Assembly (NCBI RefSeq): GCF_003144195.1
Contig: NW_020290027.1
Span: forward strand, 181,010 to 245,009
Direction of reading: 5' to 3'
Source: Ceraceosorus guamensis
Lineage: Eukaryota > Basidiomycota > Exobasidiomycetes > Ceraceosorales > Ceraceosoraceae
Length of the DNA stretch: 64,000 nucleotides
Shown: one piece after another, positions 12,474-24,056 of the stretch
How the letters are laid out: each line of letters starts with the position of its first letter
Position numbering within the stretch: position 1 is the first letter of the stretch
Notes under the pieces: generated by a model
What the model was told of the DNA's origin: nothing
The model's input: the letters and a program-made list of their open reading frames with translations, nothing else
Database searches by the model: none
Made by a program: the position numbers and the translations under genes

Positions 12474-14248
12474 ATGGCTACCGCAGTAGCCTCGACCTCT
12501 GCCACGGCACCCTTGCCGCGCACCACGCACGTCGATAAGATCCTCGAGCGGAGCGGTCCCTACACGGACGAGCAATTTCAGGCCGGAGATATCGTCAAGG
12601 ACTTCTTGCGCAACCACTGCAAGGTTCTCGTCATCGGTGCTGGTGGTCTGGGATGCGAAATACTTCACAATCTTGCCTTGACTGGCTTTAGGGACATTCA
12701 CGTCATCGACATGGACACTATAGACGTGTCCAACCTGAACAGACAATTCTTGTTCAGGTGAGTGAATATGGAGACACGTTGGCTTCGCGGCTCCATCATT
12801 GCAGTCTCACCTCCGCGCCCCTCTTGCTGCAGAGAGAAAGACGTTGGCCGGTCCAAAGCACAGACGGCGGCACAATTCGTGGAACGCCGAGTGCCGGGCG
12901 TCAAGGTGACGCCTTTCCATGGCAAGATCCAGGACAAAGACGAGGCTTTCTACCTCCAATTCAACATCATCATCTGCGGCTTGGACTCGGTGAGTATGGA
13001 TCGAGCGTCTTCTGCCATCCCGCCCCGTGCACTATTCTTAGATTGGCCCTGTTGGGACTCGCAGGTGGAGGCTCGTCGATGGATAAATGCAACGCTGGTA
13101 GCAATGGTGGACGAAGAAAACCCGGAGTCGCTCAAGCCGCTTATAGATGGAGGCACAGAAGGGTTCAAAGGTCAAGCACGTGTCATCTTGCCCACAATTA
13201 CAAGCTGCTACGAATGCAGTCTAGATATGCTGGCGCGGCAAACAGTGTTCCCCATCTGCACCATCGCCAACACTCCTCGTTTGCCAGAGCACTGCATCGA
13301 ATGGGCCAGCGTACTGGAATGGCCCAGAGTCTTTGGCGGTGAGTGAAGAGCATACAAGTCGGCTGACTACTGACGAGCTGACCCTTGAAGATGCCCGGGT
13401 ACGGCGTGATGATCTCCCACAGATAAGAAGCTCGACAACGACGACCCAGACCATATCCAGTGGCTCCTCGATACGGCGCAGACCCGAGCAAAAGCACACA
13501 ACATCGAAGGCGTCACGTGGAGCTTGACTCAAGGCGTGGTCAAAAATATCATTCCGGCGATCGCAAGCACAAACGCTATCATCGCAGGTAAGGCTGTGTG
13601 CTACACGATCTTCGCGGGTGTGCATTGCTAAGTCATTTACGTTCTTCGCCAGCCGCATGCACGCAAGAAGCTTTCAAGTTCGCGACGACCGCTGCGCCTT
13701 ACTTGAACAATTACATGATGTGGGTCGTGTGCGGATCATGACCAAGCGGCACCCGCTCAAGGCTTCCCTCTCCACCACGCAGGTATACCGGTAACGAGAG
13801 TGTCTATACCTACACGTTCGAGCACGAGAAACGACCCGATTGTCCGGTGTGCGGGGGCGAGTCTAGAGATGTAGACGTGCAGCCGGATTGGCCCTTGGAG
13901 CGGATACTAGAATACTTGCTGGAGACACAAGACTTGTAAGTCGTCGCTCGACTGTGTGGCTCACAGTACTGTACGCTCACCTCCGGACCCCTGTATGATG
14001 GCACATCATTCAGGCAACTAAAGAAACCATCCTTATCGGGACCAAAAGGCCCTCTCTACTTCCAAGCGCCTCCACAGCTCGAAGAGGCCACACGACCGAA
14101 CCTTCAAAAGCCTTTGGGAGAGCTGCTGTCGCACGATGATGAGCTCATCGTCACGGATGCAAACTTGCCCTTTCAGCTCTCTCTTCGACTAAGATTTCCA
14201 GGCGCTGTCGATGCGTCTGACCTCGCTGCTGTGCCAGCTGCTCGATAG
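12474..14248 (+). CDS. UBA3: NEDD8-activating enzyme E1 catalytic subunit (UBA3)
   Basis: Seven exons: 12474-12757, 12833-12989, 13065-13338, 13423-13587, 13653-13719, 13783-13935 and 14014-14248, giving 444 residues. It adenylates NEDD8/Rub1 and carries it as a thioester with its partner ULA1/APPBP1 before transfer to Ubc12, the first step of cullin neddylation. Evidence: the nucleotide-binding [12 protein letters not shown] loop near residue 50, the [13 protein letters not shown] segment, zinc-ligand cysteine pairs (CYEC and CPVCGG), and the catalytic cysteine in [15 protein letters not shown] at about residue 212. The length matches UBA3 rather than the larger ubiquitin E1. Exon joins restore conserved words in every case, for example NYMMYTGNE across intron 5. 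The final ~75 residues correspond to the Ubc12-binding ubiquitin-fold domain. The ATG at 12474 is the first in the frame that gives the usual N-terminus. Confidence 0.95.
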
Positions 14249-14643
14249 GATTCATGCGCAGATGACCTGTGATTTTGGACTTCAAGCTGGCAAACGCCCC
14301 GCCGCTCCGCACGATATTCAATTCTAGACGGCGCGTCGAGCAATCATGAGGCCGATGAGACGTCTGATACAGCAGAGCCTCCAACATCGCAATGCGAGGG
14401 ATCTTTGATGATCGCAAATACAAGGATATGAAGCATTGCAAATCATGTCGTGAGGAGATGAAACAGGAACATGATGAAGTCGTGATGGATTCCGAGTTGT
14501 CTATGTGCCCAAGACGTGCGAGGTCGTGCGTGGAGAGAGAGAGAGAGAGAGAGACGTGTCCGGGTCATGTCGAGAGCCTGCTTGGAGAGGAAAGGGTGCA
14601 AGCGAAGAGAATAAGACTCCACATGTGCGTCAGGAGAAGACGA
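14249..14643. repeat. Convergent spacer with a (GA)11 dinucleotide tract
   Basis: This is the 395-bp 3' to 3' gap between UBA3 and the MFS gene. A perfect GA repeat occupies 14533-14554. Nothing else was recognised. Confidence 0.7.
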
Positions 14644-16590
14644 TCATTCTGCAGGCTTTTGCTTGGGTTGGTCGGTACTGTCGGCCGAATCTGAGGCAGA
14701 AGCTTGGCGGACGATGGCATCGTCTTCGCTCGTGTGGCCGTTGTCAGACGATGTGGTCTTGTTCTGGCCACCCGAAGTAGCGGCTCCGGCCCGCGTGTCG
14801 GCCGACTTTTCGCCGTTTGCAGCTTCCAAATCGAGCTCCCTCTGGGCCGCCATGACTTCTTGCTTGCTCTTCTCTTGCACGACTTTGCGTTGCAAGCTGT
14901 ACTCCTTGACGAAGAGTGTGCACAGGAATGCGACGCCGACCAAAGGTGTGCAAATGATAAAGATCAGCCTAATGGCATCGCAATACGCCACGGTGACCGC
15001 GTTCCTGAGAGCGAGAGGTTGGAGATGGGAGATGCTGAGGATGTCCGAAGAGGGATCGGCAGGAGCAACGTAGCCCTCGATTCCCTCTGTCCCAGATTTG
15101 ACCTTGGAATTGAAGATGGCGCCTGCGACTGCGATGCCGACTGCTCCGGCAGCGCTACGCACCATGGCCATGGCCGAAGTGGCAGCGGCCATCTCTTCGT
15201 GAGGCATTGCAGCCATGATGCCGATGAGAGGCGTCTGGAAGAAGCATCCGAGACCGAGGCCAGCGACGAAGATGACGGCCAAAACGACGGATTTCCTTTG
15301 CTCTGCATCGATCAAGATCATGAGACCTTGTCCGAGTGTGAATACACCCAGACCCACCACTGCGACGGGCTTGTATCTCCCAAGCTTGGTGAGCACGACA
15401 CCGCTGACGACGCTCATGATGCCAGAGACCAAGCTGAAAGGCAGTTGCTCCACCGCCGAAAAGATGGGAGAACTGCCCTTGACCTGGAAGTAGAATGGGA
15501 TGTAGTAAGTGGAGCTGAAGAAAGCGATGCCGTGCATGGCGACGGCAATTAGTAGGAGCGTCGTAGTCCGCAGCTTGAAGAGACGTGTCGGGAAGATGGG
15601 CCTGGAAGTGGGAAGAAGGCGCTCGGCGAGGAACTCGTAACCCACAAAGATGGGAAAGAGAGCAGCGCCGGTGGCTAGGAAACCTATGGATCTGCTCGAG
15701 TTGAAGCCTTCCACTTCCGCGTAGACGAAGCCGAGGAGGAAAAGGATGACAGCTGCGAGCAAAAGACCGTAGCCGAGCTTGTCGAACTCGTCCCATACCT
15801 GGCGCGCAGTCTTCTTCTGCACGAAAGGCACCTTGAGAGCGAACCACATGATGATCAGAGGAAAGGCGGCGATGATTGGGTTGATGAAGAAGATCCATCT
15901 CCAGGAAGATTTCTCAGCGAGTGCACCGCCGATCAGCGGTCCCAGCACCGAAGCGACGGACCACACTGCACCGAACGCGCCTTGGAACACGCCTCGCTTT
16001 TCCAACGGTGTCACGTCACCCAAGATGATTTGGCACATGGCGATGATGCCACCGCCGCCGACACCTTGGACACCGCGACAAACGCAAAGCCAAGTGATAT
16101 CCTGAGCAGCCCCGCACATGATGGAGCCAAAGAGGAAGAAAAAGTTGGCAACCCACAGCAAAGGTCTTCTTCCAACGATGTCGCTCAACCTGCCCCACAT
16201 GGGAATGAGCGAGGTGGCGGTCAAGAGGTATGCGCTTGCGATCCAGGTAAAGGAGCTGGGTCCTCCGCCCCGGACTTGAGACACTACGGTAGGCAGAGCG
16301 GATGACAGTGCAGTTTGATCCAGCGCAGCGAGAAAGACGGTCAACATGAGACCAGGAATGACGAGCCACAAGTTGTTCTTGACCATCCTATGTTCAGATG
16401 ATTCCAAGTGATGCTTTTTGCTGTCTTGCTGCTGCGCTGCGGGCTCTGCAGCATTTGCGTCCGCCTCGCGAGCATGCTGTTCCTTGATCCCATCCTTTTC
16501 GTGGGAGGTGGCCACTTCTGTGGTCGGCGAAGCGACCGCCAGCGTCTCGGTGGGGGAATGCGCCCGGGATTGAGAAGCACTTGCTACCAT
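14644..16590 (-). CDS. DHA2-type MFS multidrug/toxin efflux transporter
   Basis: An intronless gene of 648 residues. A ~75-residue hydrophilic N-terminus precedes a bundle of about 14 hydrophobic helices. Family signatures are the motif-A loop GRLSDIVGRRP between helices 2 and 3, DQTALSSALPTV in helix 1, and the antiporter motif C region GPLIGGALAEKSSWRWIFFIN, which is diagnostic of proton-coupled drug:H+ antiporters of the DHA2 (14-spanner) family. The C-terminal tail is charged and cytoplasmic. The likely role is export of small organic compounds at the plasma membrane; the substrate is not readable. There is no biosynthetic cluster next to it, so a general resistance role is as likely as export of a dedicated metabolite. 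The start at 16590 is the first ATG of the frame. Confidence 0.93.
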   Translation of the reverse strand: MVASASQSRAHSPTETLAVASPTTEVATSHEKDGIKEQHAREADANAAEPAAQQQDSKKHHLESSEHRMVKNNLWLVIPGLMLTVFLAALDQTALSSALPTVVSQVRGGGPSSFTWIASAYLLTATSLIPMWGRLSDIVGRRPLLWVANFFFLFGSIMCGAAQDITWLCVCRGVQGVGGGGIIAMCQIILGDVTPLEKRGVFQGAFGAVWSVASVLGPLIGGALAEKSSWRWIFFINPIIAAFPLIIMWFALKVPFVQKKTARQVWDEFDKLGYGLLLAAVILFLLGFVYAEVEGFNSSRSIGFLATGAALFPIFVGYEFLAERLLPTSRPIFPTRLFKLRTTTLLLIAVAMHGIAFFSSTYYIPFYFQVKGSSPIFSAVEQLPFSLVSGIMSVVSGVVLTKLGRYKPVAVVGLGVFTLGQGLMILIDAEQRKSVVLAVIFVAGLGLGCFFQTPLIGIMAAMPHEEMAAATSAMAMVRSAAGAVGIAVAGAIFNSKVKSGTEGIEGYVAPADPSSDILSISHLQPLALRNAVTVAYCDAIRLIFIICTPLVGVAFLCTLFVKEYSLQRKVVQEKSKQEVMAAQRELDLEAANGEKSADTRAGAATSGGQNKTTSSDNGHTSEDDAIVRQASASDSADSTDQPKQKPAE

Positions 16591-18907
16591 TTTGTGGGCG
16601 AATGGCGTTGAAGACGGTAGGAACCCGACTGCGAAAGTGAACCGGGGGGGGGTGGGGGAGCGGGGGGGACGTCGGCCGTATTTGACCTTTGGAGACCGTG
16701 CTGAGCGGGAAGGATGATTGCTGCGATGGACCGTCGAGGTGTATTTGTAATTGTGACTCGATTCATTCAGCTAAGCTTGGGCGTGTGCCTCATTGAGGAC
16801 TGGCTGACTGGCTGACTGGCTGACTGGCTGACTGGCTGACCTGAGAATTTTGAATCCGCGCTCGCAGCACGCGCCGTGATGCGGTATCTCTCACATCGGT
16901 CCAAACAAGCGATACCGAGTACGGACAGGCACCACCCCGCATTAGCGCTGATGCCGTAGCGAATGCAAGACTCGATGAAGTCTACCAGAGAACCCTATCC
17001 CAGCTTCAACTCCTCCTTCTCACCCACACAGAATGAGAGTCGCAGTGCCGCGCAGCGCAAATCCTCACATTACTATCAAGTCTACCGTATGGTGCTCGGC
17101 GTCCATGACGCTCGTGCCAACGAGTGCCAATGACAATGTTTAGCGCGCATCGTCACTGCTCAACCATTCGGCACGCCTGATTCCCTCAACGACAAGCCCG
17201 CGCCTTCTGCTTAGCTATCATGCTCCCTTACCGGCGGCCAGGTGAGCTGAGCCCGAAGCCAGAACTCGCGACGCTATATCGCGAACGGACCGTAAGCTGA
17301 GCTCGGATCTGCGCCTGTTGTGGTAGTGATGCATGATCGCCTCTATATCTTTCCGATCCACAGCATCCATGCACAAGAGGAGATTCACGATTCGGGGAGG
17401 CGGAGAGGATTTGCGGGTGTGCAGCAGATGCGGCCGAGTCCGAGCGTGCGCGAGTGCTGTGTGCATGCTGCTGCATGATGACTCACGACTCGCGCGCCGC
17501 TCCGATGCTTGTGCCGACGGCGAAATCGGCAGGATCTCCGCGTTTGGTTGCCGCCGATTTCACGTTGCTGGTTGGATGCTGACTGCTCTGACGCCTGCGT
17601 GCTCACAGTCAAAAGTATCGACGCGTCCCTTGCCGCGTTTGCCCTGCGCGGTACACACGAGTATACGCGTGGTGCGGTATAGTAAGCCACTTGTTCTGCG
17701 CCATGTTTACCTATATGTATTATGCCGAGCACAATAATAAGCAACCATGCTGCATTTGGAATGCCTGACCAGGCTTCTCGTCGGCCGATGAGACCGATGT
17801 GGCAGTCTGAGTCACAACAGAGTCATGACTCGCGAGAGTCACGAGTATATACAGCAAGCGTCGCTCCACCTCCTCTCCTCCCCACACGGCGTGATGAGGC
17901 CCAGCAACTATAAAAGACGAAGGCTTGAATGCACCTCTCCTACGACTATGGCACACCATTTGTGGATTGGCTTTCCGTGCCTCTTCGCTCACGTTGACAA
18001 TCACGAATGCTAAATCTTGTTGAGTGTATCGCCTTCAAAGAGCTCTGCAAGAAGTGTGAGAGTGGTCGAAAGTCGAAGTGGGAGGTTCCGAGGTGGATCG
18101 AGCTATAGTCGCTCCTCTTGGGTCATGCTCTAGCGCGAGTAGTCACGAATTGTGATCACTCGCATGATCGCCAACGTCTGATGAGTTGGAGCTCGACATT
18201 CGCGATTTCAATTCTTGATAGGTGATTCAAGATTGCGATTGCTTGATCGCCACCAAGTCAATCAAAAATAGGCTCACCAATCAAATTGTGTATGCGCGGC
18301 GATCAGTGCATCTTGCATTCATGATTCTCACAGCGATCGCATCAACGCTCTGGCACGCTGCTCGTTCCGTTCATATCCCGTCTGGCTTCATTCGTGATTC
18401 TTGTCCTCTGGGCACAGACGAGCCATTCGTGATTCGTGACTCTCGACGCCCGACTCCCTACACTCACCACTGTGACTCGATCATTACTATGACAATTTCC
18501 GGTGCTGCATGCGCATGCCAGGGTCTGCCACTTCATAAAAAGCCGCGCAGGCTCTGCACATCGGATCACGCGCCATCGAGGCAGGTTAGCAGCACTCTTG
18601 ACTTCCTAGACCAGAAAGGAATTGTCTCGCGCAGCCCTATGATTCATCGACGCAGCACTCCTCGCGTTGCCAAGATGGTGGAGCACAACCACAAGCTCAC
18701 TTGAAACGGCTCAACAGTCAACACAACGCGGAGTAGCAGGCAATCTGGAATGTCCAGCCAAGCGCTCAGGCACAGTCACTGACCAAGGATTTCGCCCAGC
18801 TGTTCACGCGGTGACGCGAGAATGGCGAGTGCTTGACTTCCAGAATCCCATCCAGCTACGTCGATCCGTGCTTGAAAGTACCATTACAACCGGCATCTCC
18901 ATTCACA
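16591..18907. promoter_or_regulatory. Divergent intergenic region between the MFS transporter and the acetyltransferase
   Basis: No gene was recognised in 2.3 kb. It contains G-rich tracts at 16644-16670, the octamer repeat at 16801-16840, a TATAAAA-like sequence near 17910, and many TCACGA/TCGTGA motifs (17395, 17483, 17839, 18001, 18143, 18392, 18427, 18434). Confidence 0.55.
16801..16840 (+). repeat. (TGGCTGAC)5 minisatellite
   Basis: Five perfect tandem copies of the octamer TGGCTGAC, about 210 bp upstream of the MFS start codon. It is too short and of the wrong sequence to be telomeric. Copy number could vary between strains. Confidence 0.97.
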
Positions 18908-20451
18908 ATGATCAGCTCTGCAGTGCGCGATGAGTCGAACGGATCATCAGCAGCGTTCCCCATCTTCAAAACCTCGCAGCTCGACTACGCCTCTCTGATC
19001 ACCCATCTGTCCTCGCCACCACACTTTCCCATCTCACACGCCTTTCGCAATCAGCTCGTAGCTCACTACGAGACTGCTGATCGGCATGAGCAAGATGCGG
19101 TCGCTGATGCGGACCCTTGGCAGACGCTTCTGGACTCGTTTCCTCGATGCACAATCTGCGCTGCGGGGGATGTGCCCCTGGAGGTCAGATCAGATCGAGC
19201 CAAAGAAGAGGACCACAGCGATGCTTCCTCTGCTCCAGGCGTTTGGGGTATCATCTTCACCTACTTTCGACCTACCTTCCAAAGCTTGAGCACGCACATT
19301 TGGATCTCGACCGAAGCTGCACTGTACGAGACGAATCAAGACACTTTTGAAGCTAGACCTTCGGCGATGCGGCCACAAGTAGTGCGAGACTCGGCTCCTC
19401 TGGTCAAGTTCCTGCTACTGGACCTGCAACGAGAAGCAGTGGAGAAGCTGCAAGCGTTGCGGGGTGATCAGGGCCGGAGGGTCACGCTAGGCGCTGTGGA
19501 GCAAGAGTGGGCGAATCTGCTTTGCTCTTGGCTGGGTCAGGTGGATGTCGAGACACTCGCGTTGCGCGCTGCGAACAAGACCCAGGACAATGCCGAGGCT
19601 ATCAGGTCGGTGCCTGAGCCTGCATCCAGAATTTCTCCCACCTTTGCGAGCGGGTGGAACATTTCATGGGCAAATCCGTGCGCCTCTGTGCATCTTCCTG
19701 TCAAGCCGGATGCCGAGCTGCTGGCTGCAGGGCAAGGAGCAGAGGAAGGCGAAGGAGGCAAGGTGATTCAGAGAGGTCGATGGTCGGTGCGCAGCCTCAT
19801 TTCTGACAAAGAGACCAAGTTGGTGAGTGAACCACAGCCTGTACCAGCTCCGAGGGCCTGCACCACGACGCTCGCTGACTGGCTGCTGGTCACCTGAACC
19901 CTTGCGTATAGGTGCAAAAGAGCAACAAATTGCCATTCTCGCTCGATTATGTAGAGAGCAGGAAGCACCTCTCCATCATCATTCGCGATGCCTTAGAGGA
20001 TGCGAACCCTTCCGACGATCTCACAGGGGTGAACCTCGAATCCTATCCTACAGATCGACGAAAGGGCAATGCGGCCGGATGGGTGTACGCGCACGACCAG
20101 CTCTCCCTTGGAAGTCTTCACGTCACTTCTCCCTATAGACGTCTGCGCAGCGCAGATGCATCTCTCGCCGAATCCGAGAGCAGCGTAGGTCGTCTGCTGG
20201 TTCATGCCATGGGTCTAAAGCTTCACAGGGCCATCATGCACGCTCTGGCCAGGAGCGGTGCGCTGCAACGCCTCGAAGAAAAAGCGCACGTGAAAAATGC
20301 AAAGGGTCCATACGACGACTTTGCTCCTACGGTCGGTGATACCGAGTTGACTGCGGGCGCACTCGGCTTTTTTGAGCGCTGCGGTTTCAAACACTTTAGG
20401 AATCCTGTCTGGCTCGGACTGGAGATGTCGGCAGAGGGGGCACCACCGTAG
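18908..20451 (+). CDS. GNAT-superfamily (FR47-like) N-acyltransferase
   Basis: Two exons, 18908-19822 and 19912-20451, encode 484 residues. The C-terminal part (about residues 355-475) resembles the FR47/glycine-N-acyltransferase-like GNAT fold: a strand with AAGWVYAHDQLSLGSLHVTSPYRR, in which Gly-x-Leu-x-Val followed by Arg is the acetyl-CoA-binding region, then a helix with GRLLVHAMGLKLHRA, and a terminal FFERCGFKHFRNPVW element typical of GNAT C-termini. The N-terminal ~300 residues are not assigned but share the look of fungal hypothetical proteins with an N-terminal GNAT-like half. The acyl acceptor is unknown. An earlier in-frame codon at 18833 is TTG, so the ATG at 18908 is used. No targeting signal was seen; probably cytosolic. 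Confidence 0.75.
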
Positions 20452-21008
20452 CCGATGCTGCGTCATATCAGTAGAGGAGCGAATTGCTTCATCCAGAAGT
20501 GGTGCAGTCACCTTCGCATCAAGCCCGAGGCTGCTCAGCCACACATTTGCCGTTTGCAGCAGTCCATACCACCTGCCAGGAGCACCTACCTCGCCAACTT
20601 TGACGCTGAGCCGCTACGCGTCAGCAAGACACTCAGCATTTCCGGGTTGAACAGCACGTCTTCTGCTGTTTTTGCGGCGCCTGTGACCATTGCGACCTGT
20701 GCGTTGCAGCTCCGCCTCTTAGCAGTGATCGCGCGCAAGACGACGAGAGCGCAACCGCTCAAGGAGAGCATCGTAAAGGCGATAGAATTGACATGTACAA
20801 ATAGAAGCGGGTCGTATCGGGGATGACAGTGGGGCATTTGCGATTGGATCAGAACAGGATTCGTGAATGCGACGAATTTTGGCAGGCAGTGTCGATTGTC
20901 AATCTGAGCAATTCGCATGTCCTTCATCACGATTGACCTCGAGACCGCAATTCTCAGTCTTGGATGTCTGTCGAGAGTGCGTTGACGCGCAATCTTGGGC
21001 GACAAGTC
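20452..21008. other. Convergent spacer between the acetyltransferase and the CYSTM gene
   Basis: 557 bp of 3' flanking sequence. I see no gene, repeat or structured RNA. The antisense frames here do not show protein features. Confidence 0.5.
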
Positions 21009-22437
21009 TCACTGAGGTGTGAGAGGTGGGGTGTGGCCATATGAGCATTGGTCACCTTCCATGTGCGCTGACCCTTGCGGTCGATACTTACGAACATGCA
21101 GTCCAAGCACATCTCCTCAGCGCAGCAACACAAGCAGGCTCCGGCTATTGATGCGACGTGATAGCAGAAAGTCATTAGCCGAATGTGGCATCGACGGTGT
21201 ACCCAAGATGCACTCACCCAAGCAGGCGCAGCATCCTGTTCCCGCGGCTCCGGCTCCTCCTCCCTTCTTCTGAGGCTGCTGAACGTACACCTGCACGTTG
21301 CAAAGAAGACCCGGAGAGTCAATCAAGGCTGATCTTTACACTTCAAGCCAAATCGCACAGAGGCCGACGCCGTTTTGTCTATTCCACCGCACCACAGGTG
21401 ACGGCCCACGTCCGCAAATGAGACGAGCTTTGGCAGCCGGTGAATCTGCAATTTCCCTCTGCAATTGTTTTCTCCGTCTGATGCGCCACCCATCACGCTG
21501 CCTCAGCGCTGTCAAGTCTCTGTACTGGCATCCCGCTTAAGACTTACTGGCTGAGGCTGAGCTTGAGGGTAGTAGCCAGGCTGCTGACCTCCGTACGCTT
21601 GTTGAGGAGGTGGTGGCTGCAAGATAGGTCGACGAAATTGGGTGAGGTGCCCTAGAAGATCAAGGGTCCGCCCATGGCACTCACATAGTAGCCGCCCTGT
21701 TGCTGCTGGGGGTAACCCTGTTGAGGATAGCCTCCTTGTTGAGGATATCCGCCTTGCTGAGGGTAGCCCTGCTGAGGGTAGCCTGAGATGGAACAGCGAG
21801 CGGTGTGAGGAGCGTTCAAGGGATGAGGAAAGCGCTCGCGCAGAGCTTGCAGCCACGAGTTGAGGGTGGGGCTAAGGCAATTCCCGAGCACAAGTTGGCA
21901 ACGCAGTCCGGGCTGGCAATGCGCCAGCGTTGTTTATCGGTCACCCGCACGCGCTGAAAATATGGAAGTCAAAGCCCCCTGAGGTCTGCTCCCATCCCGC
22001 GCACTGACATCTCAAAGCGTCGCTTCATTCTCCGACCCGAGCCGCCTTGATTTCGCCGACCGGGAGCCCAGCACCGACAAGCCGTCCGAGAGTAGCCACT
22101 TACCCTGCTGTCCACCCCCGTAGTACTACAAATAGGCAATGAGAACAAAGCGAGGTCAGCGTGATGATGCGCCAACGCCGTGTGCCTATGCTTGCCACCC
22201 AGTGACAGCATCTTATTCGGCGGCTATCTGACTTTATACACAGTCTGTATGCTGCGCTTCGAATCGCCCGCATCCAGCACCCCGCGCTTGACCTTCCAAC
22301 ATCAGCGGTCTGTTCCCGCTGACGTCACGAGGAGCTGCCCTCGCAAGAGCAGCGTTGAAGCCAGCTGCGCGTGCGTTACGAAACATCCTTTCCCCATGTC
22401 GATGATCACAGAGAATACGCACATCCTTGTTCGACAT
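21009..22437 (-). CDS. CYSTM-type small Cys-rich tail-anchored protein with GYPQQ repeats
   Basis: Seven coding exons: 22437-22423, 22125-22104, 21782-21685, 21616-21548, 21290-21218, 21144-21092 and the stop codon alone at 21011-21009. They give 110 residues. After MSNKDYYGGGQQ the protein runs through five GYPQQ-type repeats, a Pro/Gln/Tyr-rich stretch and VYVQQPQKKGG, ending in a Cys-rich hydrophobic tail (GCCACLG, ACLCCC, CLDCMF). This is the layout of CYSTM proteins, small stress-linked membrane-associated proteins of eukaryotes, thought to sit at the plasma membrane by their palmitoylated or membrane-inserted Cys tail. All phases agree, and each intron begins GT and ends AG. Exon 1 carries 15 coding bases and exon 2 is only 22 bp. 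Retention of the last intron would extend the protein past CMF by 45 residues. Confidence 0.85.
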
Positions 22438-24056
22438 GATGTGCAAAGAGGAGTGAGAGGGCGAGTTGAGTTGATTGAAAGTGGTGAGGAAATGTTGAGC
22501 GATGGTGGAAACGGTGGAGGTCAACTGGAACCAAGTTTGCACTTCTTTGAGAGAATTGTGAATTTACACAGTCACGAATCGTGAATCAGGCGAGATCGCC
22601 TGTAGGTGCAGTATAGCTGTGCTGTGCGCGTGAGGCGATGCCTCGCCTTGCAGATTTCAAGTTCTAGGCTGCCGAACGCGCGCGCAACCCCCGTACGCGT
22701 GCCCCGCGCAGCCCGGCGACCGCCGCGCCTGCCCGGCCCTCCATGCACGCACGAGCGTTGACGGCGCGTTTGTAGAGTCATGATCAGCAATCCGCAGTGC
22801 GACGACCAAGCATGCTGATGCATGACCTACTGCATGCATATGCATGCCCAGCATGGCCGAGTCTTCGCTTCACTACACACTGCGCCTGTGCCATTCAAGC
22901 TGAGATCTACCTTGCACCGCATTCGACGCTGCACGTTTGCCGCACACATGCTGCTCTTCAACAGGTTCGTGGCTTTTCTGCATTTGCCGGGGTATTCAAG
23001 CTGAGTGAAGCGGGCACATTCAAATTCAAAGAACGAGCAAGCCCCTGGCAATTCGTTATTCATTTTATGCACGCATTCATCATCAGACTCTTAATTCAAG
23101 ATTGTATAGGCGACAAGACGGAGCTCAAAGCAAGCGGCCAGCAACGAGCGAGCGGCAAATTCAGTCACGGCTCAGTCGAGAGGCTGTGCTTAGCCAACAC
23201 ACACATACAAACTCAAAAAAAGGACGATTTTAATTCACATTGTAACAGACAGACCATTGTACGGTCGTCAGCGGCCGAACATGGTCCATCCGAGATCCAC
23301 AGCAAAGGTCGAGCGGGTGACTTTGCACACGCCGTTGGTGTCTCGTGATTTGCGCTTGTTGCGACTTCCATGCAGCGCCAGAGCAGGATCGTGCAATGGG
23401 CATTGGACCAATCAAAATCTCATCAGTCACTCACACTCACGACTGATGAGTCTTGAGCGTTCCATCGTTGAGTCGCAAGCGTGGCGTTGCGCTGCTGCCG
23501 ACTTGGGGATCGATCGGCCAGCTCGGGCGCATGCTTGGCCTTCGATCCCAGCAAGTAGACTCTTCAAGTGTCTGCACTCCCTTGGAATGTGCAAATCCTT
23601 CGCCAGATTTTGATTCCAATCTTGAATTCGTGAGCAGAGTTGCCAGACGCTATTTGTCTTTGAATATGGCCGCCAGTCGTGAATATACGCAGTTTGACTC
23701 CAAAGGCCATGCTGCTCGAACATTTCAGAGTCAGAGCCTTGCGTGTATAGTCACACAACAGTCTTGATGAGTCTTGTATACATCACAACAAAGAACCAGA
23801 TGAGTTGGAGCTGCTCTCAAGATCCAAAATGGGCAAGGGGTGGCCACATCACGTGATCCTCGATTTACGATCGCGCGATCACACAGCATGCGGGAGGAAA
23901 CCCGAAAGTTGCAGCAACTCTCTGGCCAGTGAGTGAGGAATCGATCTCCTAGAAGGCCATCGAGCACCCACTCGTGATTCATGCCGTCACCTACTACAGG
24001 CACCTTGCACAAACAGTCGAGGCTGCCGATCCACAGCTCGGTCAGTCCACCACAAA
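22438..24056. promoter_or_regulatory. Divergent intergenic region between the CYSTM gene and CWC21
   Basis: 1.6 kb without a recognisable gene. It holds a 13-bp TCACGA-A-TCGTGA palindrome at 22572-22584, and single motifs at 23343, 23437, 23677 and 23971, the last 86 bp before the CWC21 start codon. Confidence 0.55.
22572..22584. promoter_or_regulatory. 13-bp palindrome TCACGA-A-TCGTGA
   Basis: An inverted repeat of TCACGA with a one-base centre, 135 bp upstream of the CYSTM start codon. The same arrangement recurs upstream of GRX5 and OTU1. A dimeric transcription factor site is an inference. Confidence 0.6.

Noticed and set aside
14704-15552. 282-codon open frame antisense to the MFS transporter
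   Set aside because: A shadow of the transporter's membrane helices; acidic composition without any family feature.
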